Positions 8,857 through 15,256 of a DNA stretch of 26,473 nucleotides are shown here, piece after piece. Each line of letters begins with the position of its first letter. The stretch's first letter is position 1. This DNA is from Prevotellaceae bacterium UBA1075 (GTDB taxonomy: Bacteria; Bacteroidota; Bacteroidia; Bacteroidales; Bacteroidaceae): positions 100,649 to 127,121 of the forward strand of contig DCCS01000023.1 in NCBI GenBank assembly GCA_002316015.1, given 5' to 3'. The notes below the pieces were generated by a model. That model was not told where the DNA came from and searched no databases. It worked only from the letters and a program-made list of their open reading frames with translations. The position numbers and the translations under genes are program-made.

Positions 8857-8864
8857 CAAAGGTA
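8857..8864 (-). promoter_or_regulatory. -7 box of the HD hydrolase gene
   Basis: TACCTTTG on the minus strand ends four bases before the ATG at 8852. No good TTG is seen at the usual upstream distance. If functional, transcription would start at or next to the start codon. Confidence 0.5.
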
Positions 8865-8900
8865 CGGCTTTCGCGGGAATGGCGAATGGGACGGGCTGGA

Positions 8901-8937
8901 AAAAGAAAGCCCCCGAAGCAAACACGCTTCGGGGGCT
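8901..8937 (-). terminator. Intrinsic terminator after tRNA-His
   Basis: A perfect 12-bp stem (8908-8919 with 8926-8937, rich in G and C) closes a 6-base loop. On the minus strand it is followed by TTCTTTTT. It sits 12 bases after the tRNA 3' end and shields the HD gene from read-through. Confidence 0.9.
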
Positions 8938-8948
8938 CTTGCCTCAGG

Positions 8949-9023
8949 TGTGACTAGTGGGACTCGAACCCACGACATTCAGAACCACAATCTGACGCTC
9001 TAACCAACTGAACTATAGTCACC
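8949..9023 (-). tRNA. tRNA-His (anticodon GTG)
   Basis: A full cloverleaf is readable on the minus strand. The acceptor arm is GTGACTA paired with TAGTCAC, preceded by the extra 5' G (base -1) that marks histidine tRNAs. The D arm has AGTTCAGTTGG, the anticodon stem CAGA/TCTG encloses TTGTGGT with anticodon GTG, and the T arm has GGGTTCGAGTCCC. The discriminator reads A (8949), and the CCA end is not encoded. A promoter lies about 50 bases upstream and a terminator directly downstream, so it is a single-gene transcript. Confidence 0.97.
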
Positions 9024-9072
9024 ATGTTGAATCCTCGCGAGGTAGTTCCCACTACCGCTCCGATTGCGTGTG

Positions 9073-9103
9073 CAAAGTTATGCCAAATAATCCGTCCCCA
9101 CAA
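9073..9103 (-). promoter_or_regulatory. Promoter of tRNA-His
   Basis: TTG (9101-9103), 20 bases, then TAACTTTG (9073-9080) on the minus strand. The spacing equals that of the promoter at 1513-1543. The 5' leader to be removed from the tRNA is about 46 nt. Confidence 0.75.
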
Positions 9104-9522
9104 GCAAACAGGCGAAAAAATCTGCTTTGCGCGGTGAAAAGGAACCAATGGCCGGGCGCATTGCCGGGGCGGTGAGGGTCAAGGTGCCTCTTGGGTGGCC
9201 TTGTGGCTTGTGCGGGCAGGGCGGGGGCAGGAGTCTTGCCGCATTGTCCAGGCCCACGCGCGGTGGTGGCTGTTGCGTGTGACCGCAGAAGGGCCGCCAA
9301 CGCAGTGCGCTGCATCTGCCAACGCAGTGCGCTGCATCTGCCATCGCAGCGCGCTGCATCCGCCATCGCGGTGCGCTGCATCCGCCAACGCGGTGCGCTG
9401 CATCCGCCAACGCATGCCGCTGCATCCGCCAACGCATGCCGCTGCATCCTGGATGCTCCCATTTTCCCTGTGGCCTGTCGGGGTGCCTCCGTGTCTGCCG
9501 GCTCCTCGCTTCACGTCCTGGA
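9104..9522. other. Gene-free stretch between tRNA-His and the beta-helix gene
   Basis: No open frame here has a start signal or protein-like composition. Frames are open on both strands only because the DNA is GC-rich and repetitive. The only structure I see is the 22-bp array at 9296-9449. The parts 9104-9295 and 9450-9522 show nothing recognisable. Confidence 0.6.
9296..9449. repeat. Seven tandem copies of a 22-bp unit
   Basis: Units start at 9296, 9318, 9340, 9362, 9384, 9406 and 9428, with an exact 22-base period. All share GCCA, then A or T, CGC, a variable 4-6 base middle, and a closing CGCTGCATC. Units 1 and 2 are identical, as are 6 and 7; units 3-5 differ at one to three positions. 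The middle forms a short inverted repeat (GCAG...CTGC), which is a perfect 12-base palindrome in unit 3. The period is not a multiple of three, so the array is unlikely to encode a protein repeat. It has no spacers of unique sequence and so is not CRISPR. Function unknown: a protein-binding array or a minisatellite are both possible. Confidence 0.95.
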
Positions 9523-10647
9523 CTATGGCTCTCGGATGTATTCCCGGCTCACGTCGCCCGTGGCCAGTTTGCGCTTGCCCCGTATGGGATAAAGCAGCCG
9601 CCCGCTGCCTCCAGGCTCGCCCTTGAGTAGCGTGACGGTACCGCAGTCCTTGTGGAAGTCGGCCTGGAAACCTGTGGCGATGCCCGCGAAGGGGCCCTCG
9701 CACTCGATGGCGGTCTGGAAGGGGCACCCTGCCCCCCTGTACCAGTAGCAGTAGCAGTCGGTCATGTGCACCCTCGCGCCTTTGCCCAGGTGGAATCCGG
9801 TGCCCATCTGGTCGCTGTAGCAGTAGTATAGCCAGTTGCTTCCGAAGTCAATTCTGAAACCGCAACTGGTCTCGTACTTCTGTGTGTCGCGGTAGATGTA
9901 GAGCGGGTGGATGTTGCGCAGGGAGTTGCCCGCGCTCTTCAGCCATACGCCTGTGTTCACGTCGGCGATGCGCATGTTGGTGAATGTGTTGTCGAAGCCT
10001 TCCACCAGCAGACCCACCGACTGCTCGGTGCCGCAGCCTGTGATGTTCACGTCCATGATGTCGGCGTCGGACGATCCGCTGTTTGCCCCGCGCTTCACAT
10101 GCAGCCCCACCACGGCGCGCTTGATGCTCACACCGCTCACGCGAGTCTCGCGGCCGCTGTCGATTGACACACCGTTGGCCACGTTGCTGCCGTCGATGAT
10201 GCCTCCTGTGAGGCCATAGTTGCTGCCTGGGACATAGATGGTGTTGAAGGGATCCTTGCCTCCCAGCCGTATGACAGCCTCGTGCGCGGGCCACTCGCCT
10301 ATGGCCCGTATGCAGGCATAGTTGGCCAGCACGAGCGACACGCTCTTCTGGGGGGCGGCGGGCGTGAGGATGGGGCGTGACACGCAGTAGGTGCCGTCGG
10401 GGAAGAACAGGGTGCGGTTTGGGTTGCGGTCTATCAAGTCCTGCAGCGCGTCTGCCACATCGGTCTTCCCGTCGGCCTTGACGTAGTCGGTGACGATTAC
10501 ATAGCCCCTGTCCTCGGGTTTCTTTCCTTTGGCCTGCGCTGATGGCTGCATGGGTGCCGTTAGCAGCATGGCGGCCAGCGTGAGTGCCGCCGCCAGGGTG
10601 GCCTGTGTGCGCGCGAAGCGGAATTTTGGTCGGGTTGTCTGTTTCAT
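9523..10647 (-). CDS. Exported pectate-lyase-like beta-helix protein
   Basis: This 374-residue protein has a basic start (MKQTTRPKFRF) and a long hydrophobic segment ending PSAQA-KG, a Sec signal for export. The mature part opens with DGKTDVADALQDLIDR and TLFFPDGTYCVSRPI, the entry motif of the pectate-lyase-3/GH28-like superfamily. It continues with repeated short turns (GGIIDGSNVANGVSID, VSGVSIKRA, IMDVNITGC, FTNMRIADVNTGVW) that mark a right-handed beta helix. Such proteins act on pectin and other uronic-acid or deoxysugar glycans, but I cannot identify the catalytic aspartates of GH28 with confidence, so the activity is open. It ends without a sorting tail or lipid anchor. It lies 105 bases downstream of the omega-amidase, with no clear promoter between them, so it may belong to the same transcript. 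Confidence 0.8.
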   Translation of the reverse strand: MKQTTRPKFRFARTQATLAAALTLAAMLLTAPMQPSAQAKGKKPEDRGYVIVTDYVKADGKTDVADALQDLIDRNPNRTLFFPDGTYCVSRPILTPAAPQKSVSLVLANYACIRAIGEWPAHEAVIRLGGKDPFNTIYVPGSNYGLTGGIIDGSNVANGVSIDSGRETRVSGVSIKRAVVGLHVKRGANSGSSDADIMDVNITGCGTEQSVGLLVEGFDNTFTNMRIADVNTGVWLKSAGNSLRNIHPLYIYRDTQKYETSCGFRIDFGSNWLYYCYSDQMGTGFHLGKGARVHMTDCYCYWYRGAGCPFQTAIECEGPFAGIATGFQADFHKDCGTVTLLKGEPGGSGRLLYPIRGKRKLATGDVSREYIREP

Positions 10648-10752
10648 CTCAGAGTCTTTTGCCTGGTTGGTTGGTTTTATTGTCTCAGTGTTCTTTCTTC
10701 CTTGCCAGTGGCGTGCCGGCCTCGTTGGGCATCCGCAGGAATTGGCCTGTGC

Positions 10753-11577
10753 TCAGTCGGCATCGGCCAGTACGGGGAATTTCTGCCTGAACCGTCCGAG
10801 CCTCTCCATGTCAATCTCCACGCTCGCGCGCCCCTCCTCGCCGTCGGGCACCTGGGCGATGACATTGCCGTAGGGGTCGGCGCAGAGCGTGCCGCCCGCA
10901 TAGGAGCATGCGGGGTCGTGCCCCACGCGGTTGACCCCGCAGGCGTAGCACTGGTTCTCGATGGCGCGTGCCACCAGCAGCGACCGCCATGCGGCGGCAC
11001 GCGAGGCCGGCCACGACGCCACGTAGAGCAGCACGTCATAGAGGGGGCGTGAGGTGTCCTGCGGCGGTGTGGTGGCTGTGTCCTGCACGATGCGGGTGGG
11101 AGGGATGTCCCTGGGCGGCATGCTGTTGCGGCTCCAGGTGGGGAAGCGCAGGTCGTAGCACACCAGGGGCATGAGGCGCACACCGCGCCATTCCACCACC
11201 AGGCGCCGCTCCCCCGGGGTGTAGTGGAGGTGCTCCCCGCCATAGGTGAACAGGTGGTGCTTGTCGTAGAAGAGTGGTTCCCGGTGGGGGCGGACGAGGT
11301 GCAGGCGGTTGCGCCACTCGCCTTCGGCGGTGAGCGTGGCCATGCTGCCCGCCAGGGCGCAGTCCAGGGCATCGGCCATTGACTGCAGCCATTCAAGCGC
11401 CTGCTCCTGCTTGTGCGCCGTTTCGCTTGTGGGACGCGGGCAGAAGCCGGTGGGCCACATCTCGGGCAGCACGCACAGGTCGCTGCCCTCGCATGCGGAA
11501 AGGGTAGGCCCGATGGCCTGCATGTTGGCCATGGGGTCTGCCCATTGTATGTCGGTCTGAAGCAGGCTTATCCTCAC
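10753..11577 (-). CDS. Omega-amidase (YafV-like nitrilase family)
   Basis: This 274-residue cytoplasmic carbon-nitrogen hydrolase has the full Glu-Lys-Cys triad: Glu39 (LPEMWPTGF), Lys106 (YDKHHLFTYGGE) and Cys140 (CYDLRFPTWSRN). Together with RAIENQCYACGVNRVG and a C-terminal FRQKFP this closely follows E. coli YafV and mammalian Nit2. These hydrolyse the omega-amides of 2-oxoglutaramate or 2-oxosuccinamate, or repair deaminated glutathione. Compared with YafV there is an extra stretch of about 26 residues, rich in Pro and Thr (residues about 152-178), right after the catalytic cysteine loop and before YDVLLYVASWP. The start is GTG at 11577, whose GTGA overlaps the TGA stop of the gene upstream, so translation is probably coupled. 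Frame and identity are firm. Confidence 0.92.
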   Translation of the reverse strand: MRISLLQTDIQWADPMANMQAIGPTLSACEGSDLCVLPEMWPTGFCPRPTSETAHKQEQALEWLQSMADALDCALAGSMATLTAEGEWRNRLHLVRPHREPLFYDKHHLFTYGGEHLHYTPGERRLVVEWRGVRLMPLVCYDLRFPTWSRNSMPPRDIPPTRIVQDTATTPPQDTSRPLYDVLLYVASWPASRAAAWRSLLVARAIENQCYACGVNRVGHDPACSYAGGTLCADPYGNVIAQVPDGEEGRASVEIDMERLGRFRQKFPVLADAD

Positions 11578-12380
11578 TTCACGGCCACTTTCTGTCCGCG
11601 AATCACATAGACGCCTCGCGGCAATGACTGCAGCGCGCTGTTGATGTTGGCCTGCTTGAGCACCACGTGGCCCTGTGTGTCATACACGTCCTCGACGGCA
11701 TTCTGTGCCTGCAGCCGCTCGATGCTGGTGGCAGTGCCGTCCAGCGAGGTGACGTGCCTGATGGCTATCCCCGTGGCCGATGCCGCCTGGCGGTCCCAGG
11801 TGAACCCGCACCGTGTGGGCAGGAAGGTCTTGTCGGCGTCGGTGCGCACCAGCACGCTCTGCAGGGGGTAGGCGTCCTGCTGGGCCGGGATGCCGTAGCG
11901 TCCCTCCACGCGCAGGCTCTCCCAACTGCTCCCGAAGGTCACACGGTTGCCGGCGTTGTCGGTCTTGGTCACATCGTGCAACTGCGTGCTCACTCCCACA
12001 GCCTGGGTGGAGGTGGCCTTCAAGACCTGCAGTTTGGGCGAGTAAATGAGGTAGGGGACACCGGCCTGTATGCCCTCGGCCGTGCAGTCAAGGAACACGA
12101 GGCTAAGTGTGTTGCCCTCCTGCTGTATCTTGGCCAGTCTCTCGAGCTGCACGCCGGGCGCGGCCTGCTGCAGCTGCTCGGCGTTCAGGGTCATGGGCAG
12201 GCAGATGCTGTTGTAGCCCGCCAGCAGTGTGCGGTGCAGCGTGGTGGCCTGTCCGGGCGTCTCCAGCGCATCCAGGTTCAGCACGCTGCCGCTCGTGTAG
12301 ATGTTCTTGGCCTTCTGCTGTGCAAGCGCGGGCACGCACAGGGCGGCTGCGGTCATCAGTGCAAGGGTAATTTTCTTCAT
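11574..12380 (-). CDS. Exported protein with T9SS-type C-terminal sorting tail
   Basis: This 268-residue protein has a clean Sec signal peptide (MKKITLALMTAAALCVPALA, cleavage before QQ). The last ~40 residues (VEDVYDTQGHVVL, then SLPRGVYVIRGQKVAVK) match the type A sorting domain that directs cargo through the type IX secretion system of Bacteroidetes. The body has a Thr-rich beta-type composition (NSICLPMTLNAEQLQ, VPYLIYSP), but I recognise no enzyme domain. Many Prevotella cell-surface proteins have this layout with an uncharacterised middle. Its stop overlaps the GTG of the omega-amidase. A weak -7 box lies about 40 bases upstream. Function unknown; extracellular or surface location is inferred from the two signals. 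Confidence 0.8.
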   Translation of the reverse strand: MKKITLALMTAAALCVPALAQQKAKNIYTSGSVLNLDALETPGQATTLHRTLLAGYNSICLPMTLNAEQLQQAAPGVQLERLAKIQQEGNTLSLVFLDCTAEGIQAGVPYLIYSPKLQVLKATSTQAVGVSTQLHDVTKTDNAGNRVTFGSSWESLRVEGRYGIPAQQDAYPLQSVLVRTDADKTFLPTRCGFTWDRQAASATGIAIRHVTSLDGTATSIERLQAQNAVEDVYDTQGHVVLKQANINSALQSLPRGVYVIRGQKVAVK

Positions 12381-12421
12381 GTCCGTACTGTTTTTTGGTT
12401 GGTCTATATGTTATTTATGTG

Positions 12422-12429
12422 CAATATTA
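12422..12429 (-). promoter_or_regulatory. Possible -7 box for the T9SS cargo-amidase transcript
   Basis: TAATATTG on the minus strand differs from TAnnTTTG at one base and lies about 42 bases before the ATG at 12380. It sits in a short AT-rich patch in otherwise GC-rich DNA. No clear TTG is seen at the -33 distance. Confidence 0.35.
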
Positions 12430-12631
12430 CGGAAATTATTGGTTGCTTGTACCTGTGTGGGGTGACTTTTTTGCTTTTTTGCGGAAAATATCATGCGGGT
12501 TGCTGTGGCTGGGTGCAGGCTGGCCATTAGGCTTCATGCGCGCTTTCCCGCGAGGCGGCGCGGAGCCCGTGTGCTGCGGTTCCCGTGCGCGGCATGCGGC
12601 GCTCATTCGGGTGCCGCGGTGCCGAGCCTGT

Positions 12632-13807
12632 TCACAGCGAGTCGGCGGGAACCCATTCCTCGGCGCTCTTCACCAGTGAGTGGCGGTTGCCCCGGTGTGT
12701 GCCCCGCTGCGCCGGGACGGCCATGCCGCCGCCTGCGGCGGGGCGTGCCACCTGCCTGTAGCTGGCCCATCGCTCCATGATGAGGCGCACGTACTCGCTC
12801 GTCTCTGTCCCGCGCATGTACCCGTAGCGCACCACGGGGTCGCGGTAGTAGCGCGGATCGGAGAGCCTCAGGATGTAGGGCGCGACATGGTTCCACGAGC
12901 GGGGGTTGCCGCCGTGTTTCGAGGTCAGGGCCATGGCGTCGCGCACATGATTGGCTCCCCCGTTGTATGCGGCAAGCACATATCTTATGCGTTCTGTGCC
13001 TGCGGGGATGTCAGCAAACTGACGGTCGAGCATGGCCAGGTAGCGCGTGCCGGCTGATATGTTGGTTTCGGGGTCGTGTATCTGGCTTTGGCTTACTCCC
13101 AGTTGGGCGGCTGTCCCTGGCATAATCTGCATCAGGCCGCGGGCTCCTGCCCATGAGACGGCCTGCGGGTCGAAGCCCGACTCCTGGTAGCACAGGGCTG
13201 TCAGCAGCCTCCAGTCCCAGCGTATCCGCCGGCTGTGCCTGACAAACAGGCCGTCATAGGGTGATATGATGCCCCTGGCGCGGTCCTTCATCACCGGGCG
13301 CATGTGCCTGCGTGTCACATGGGTGGCGCTCTTGAGCGAGCGCAGGGCAGCCTCACGCGCGCCTCCTGTCCACCACTCGCTGATGGCTTGGGTGAGCAGC
13401 GGGGAGTCCTCCCGCGTGCTCCACCTGGGCATGTCGAGCGCTATGAAGTCGATGTCCCCACGGGCCAGTTGCTTGCGCAGTGTGGCCGTGTCGGGCGCGA
13501 TGTCCATCTGCAGTCTCACGCCGATGCCGCGCGCGAACTCCTCGGCCAGCGCGAACTGCCGTCCCATGCCCTGCCCCCGGTACTCATAGTAGGTGTCGGG
13601 GCCGCTCAGCGTGCCGCCTATGAGCAGGGTGGACTCCTCGATGTCGGGCAGGTCATAGTGCTGTATGGTGTCGTCCGGGGCCTCTTCCCTGCTGAAGATG
13701 GGGGACGGCTCGGGCTGCTTCCCGCTCTCGCATGACCATGTGGCGGCGATGATGCACAGGCAGGCGCACAGGTGGGGGGCGGACAGCGCGTGGGTGGTCT
13801 TGCTCAT
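12632..13807 (-). CDS. MltF-like lytic transglycosylase lipoprotein
   Basis: This 391-residue envelope protein cuts peptidoglycan glycan strands. An N-terminal hydrophobic stretch ending TWSC (Cys26) suggests lipidation. Residues about 58-190 resemble the periplasmic solute-binding fold that MltF carries (STLLIGGTLSG, DIDFIALDMPRW). Residues about 195-340 form the SLT goose-lysozyme-type domain: catalytic Glu209 in CYQESGFDP, then AGARGLMQIMPGTAAQLG, AGTRYLAMLDRQF and YVLAAYNGGANHV. The start at 13807 is the one that gives the lipoprotein signal. The C-terminal 35 residues are rich in Ala, Arg and Gly and look like a poorly conserved tail. It follows uridine kinase by 16 bases, an arrangement I know from other Bacteroidales, so the two are probably one operon. 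Confidence 0.9.
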   Translation of the reverse strand: MSKTTHALSAPHLCACLCIIAATWSCESGKQPEPSPIFSREEAPDDTIQHYDLPDIEESTLLIGGTLSGPDTYYEYRGQGMGRQFALAEEFARGIGVRLQMDIAPDTATLRKQLARGDIDFIALDMPRWSTREDSPLLTQAISEWWTGGAREAALRSLKSATHVTRRHMRPVMKDRARGIISPYDGLFVRHSRRIRWDWRLLTALCYQESGFDPQAVSWAGARGLMQIMPGTAAQLGVSQSQIHDPETNISAGTRYLAMLDRQFADIPAGTERIRYVLAAYNGGANHVRDAMALTSKHGGNPRSWNHVAPYILRLSDPRYYRDPVVRYGYMRGTETSEYVRLIMERWASYRQVARPAAGGGMAVPAQRGTHRGNRHSLVKSAEEWVPADSL

Positions 13808-13823
13808 GGTGTGCGGCTGGCCT

Positions 13824-14435
13824 TCAGGGTCTTTGGCGGTGGATGATGTAGGAACGCATGATGTCGATGGCCAAGCGGTTCGAACCGCCCATGGGTATGA
13901 TGAGGTCAGCATAGCGCTTGGTGGGCTCGATAAACTCCTCGTGCATGGGTTTCAGCACCTTCAGGTAGCGGTCAATGACCATCTGGGCCGTGCGCCCGCG
14001 CTCCTGAGTGTCACGCTGGATGACCCTGATGAGTCTCTCGTCGGGGTCGGCGTCAACGAATAACTTCAGGTCCATGAGGTCGCGCAACCGCTTCTTCCAC
14101 AACGCCATGATGCCCTCGATGATGATTACCTCGCAGGGCTCCACATGTATGGTCTCCTCCAGGCGGTTGCACAACAGGTAACTGTAGGTGGGCTGCTCGA
14201 TGGCGTGCCCGCTCCTGAGTTCCTGTATCTGCCTGGTGAGCAGTTCCCAGTCGAAGGCGTCGGGATGGTCGAAGTTAATCTTCCTGCGCTCCTCCATGGC
14301 GAGGTGCGTGTTGTCGTTATAGTAGGAGTCCTGGGGGATGACTGCCAGGCACCCGGGCGGCAGGGCTTCGATGATTTTCTTCACTACAGTGGTCTTTCCC
14401 GACCCCGTTCCGCCAGCTATACCTATTATATACAT
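13824..14435 (-). CDS. udk: Uridine kinase
   Basis: This 203-residue cytoplasmic enzyme phosphorylates uridine and cytidine to UMP and CMP for pyrimidine salvage. It begins MYIIGIAGGTGSGKTT, with the P-loop at residues 8-16. It continues with PQDSYYND (the uridine-binding Asp/Tyr region), NFDHPDAFDWELL, EGIMALW and DADPDERLIRVIQRDTQERGR, the signature series of Udk. The length is that of the family. The ATG at 14435 places the P-loop correctly; an in-frame extension to 14489 adds unrelated residues. A promoter lies about 85 bases upstream, giving a leader of about 80 nt, and mltF is co-transcribed downstream. Confidence 0.95.
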   Translation of the reverse strand: MYIIGIAGGTGSGKTTVVKKIIEALPPGCLAVIPQDSYYNDNTHLAMEERRKINFDHPDAFDWELLTRQIQELRSGHAIEQPTYSYLLCNRLEETIHVEPCEVIIIEGIMALWKKRLRDLMDLKLFVDADPDERLIRVIQRDTQERGRTAQMVIDRYLKVLKPMHEEFIEPTKRYADLIIPMGGSNRLAIDIMRSYIIHRQRP

Positions 14436-14520
14436 GTTTCCAGTGTTCGTGTGCTGTTTGACTGTGGCCCTTGTGGCGTGCCGTGCCATGCGGCAGGGTG
14501 GCCTGGGGCTTCTATTCCTG

Positions 14521-14528
14521 CAAAGTTA
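14521..14528 (-). promoter_or_regulatory. Promoter -7 box for udk-mltF
   Basis: TAACTTTG on the minus strand matches TAnnTTTG exactly. The -33 element is not evident. It directs a transcript with an estimated 82-nt leader into udk. Confidence 0.55.
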
Positions 14529-14647
14529 TCGCATTTTCCCCATACGTTGTGTGTCGTTGGAAGGGGAATTTCGCTTGTTCGTCGAACGTCAATGTTGATT
14601 TATATCAAGAAAACCGCGATATGGGGGAAAAACAGCCTCTGCCCTTG

Positions 14648-14677
14648 TTGCGGTTTGCCCATTTCGGCCTACATTTG
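14648..14677 (+). promoter_or_regulatory. Plus-strand promoter for the candidate small RNA
   Basis: TTG (14648-14650), 19 bases, then TACATTTG (14670-14677) is a full Bacteroidetes promoter. No protein gene starts within 550 bases downstream, and hisG has its own -7 box at 15150, so this promoter seems to serve the AT-rich element that follows. Confidence 0.6.
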
Positions 14678-14680
14678 CAC

Positions 14681-14864
14681 TCGGAAATCACGAACGGAAG
14701 TTTCGGACTGCATGCAAAGCGCGCCGCCCGGCTTCTCGGATGAAAGATATAATAGTGTTGTTAGTTTTAGTTTAAGGTAAAAGATTATTTAGGGTATTTA
14801 CTAGGTAAAAGATTGTTTCTTTTTATGATGCGAGGTCGGCCGTGAGGCTGGCCTTTTGTCTTTT
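14681..14864 (+). ncRNA. Candidate small RNA, about 184 nt, unnamed
   Basis: The segment runs from the predicted start of transcription after the promoter at 14648-14677 to a terminator ending at 14864. Its core (14740-14830) is strongly AT-rich inside GC-rich surroundings and carries two copies of AGGTAAAAGATT (14775-14786 and 14803-14814), 28 bases apart. An 11-residue hydrophobic frame (MKDIIVLLVLV, 14740-14775) ends exactly at the first repeat; it lacks a clear ribosome site and may be chance. The segment does not fit tRNA, 4.5S RNA, tmRNA or RNase P by eye. 6S RNA has about this length, but I do not see pairing between the two ends. It could also be a regulatory leader without a surviving gene. 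Confidence 0.4.
14833..14864 (+). terminator. GNRA-capped intrinsic terminator
   Basis: AGGTCGGCC (14833-14841) pairs with GGCTGGCCT (14846-14854), including two G-T pairs, around a GTGA tetraloop. TTTTGTCTTTT follows. It would end the transcript of the AT-rich element. Confidence 0.65.
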
Positions 14865-15149
14865 ATGGGAGAATGTACCGATGCAGGCGCAGCAGGGGTT
14901 TTCCGGAGTCTTCGCGCTGCGTGCGTTGTGGTTCGCCGCCGTGTCGCGGGGTGTGCGCACAGGGGGGTGGGTGTCTTTCTCCTTCGAGCATCCGCGAGTG
15001 CCCCAGAGGTGCGTGGCGGGGGCGCCGCCCCGCGCGCGTCCCGCAGGAATGGCTCTGTGGAGCGGCGTGCACGGCCTTGCCTTTGCTCATTATGGCCGCC
15101 CAAGGCAAGGAAATAGGAGCGCTTCCTACCTCCTTTCACGTTATTTTCT
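14865..15149. other. Gene-free stretch before the his promoter
   Basis: Frames on both strands are open but Arg- and Pro-rich with no family resemblance, as expected for GC-rich non-coding DNA. I see nothing else here apart from a weak inverted repeat around 15113-15128 (AGGAGCGCTTCCT). Confidence 0.5.
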
Positions 15150-15157
15150 TAACTTTG
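15150..15157 (+). promoter_or_regulatory. Promoter -7 box of the his-recR operon
   Basis: TAACTTTG on the plus strand, identical to the boxes of udk and tRNA-His. The predicted leader to the hisG ATG is about 96 nt. It holds an imperfect stem (TGCCA at 15179 with TGGCA near 15196) but no histidine-codon run, so classical attenuation by a leader peptide is not supported. Confidence 0.6.
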
Positions 15158-15256
15158 CATGAGCGTTAGCCCGTATGTGCCAACCGCAGCCTTGTGGCAG
15201 CCCGGTAGGGGTGGACGGGAGCGCGTGGCAGGATATTCACGTTTACACAAAGTATA

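Noticed and set aside
8855..8978. N-terminal extension of the HD hydrolase to 8978.
   Set aside because: It would read through the promoter box and the tRNA terminator into the tRNA gene; the ATG at 8852 fits the family.
9296..9449. CRISPR array.
   Set aside because: The copies abut directly with no unique spacers, and no cas genes are present.
9179..9727. Open frames on both strands through the 22-bp array, giving His/Ala/Cys-rich repeats.
   Set aside because: The unit length is not a multiple of three, all frames are open merely for lack of stop triplets, and no start signal is seen.
14801..15139. A 112-codon minus-strand frame and several plus-strand frames before hisG.
   Set aside because: The composition is Arg/Pro/Ala-rich and low in complexity. 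The minus frame also overlaps the candidate RNA terminator and has no promoter or ribosome site.
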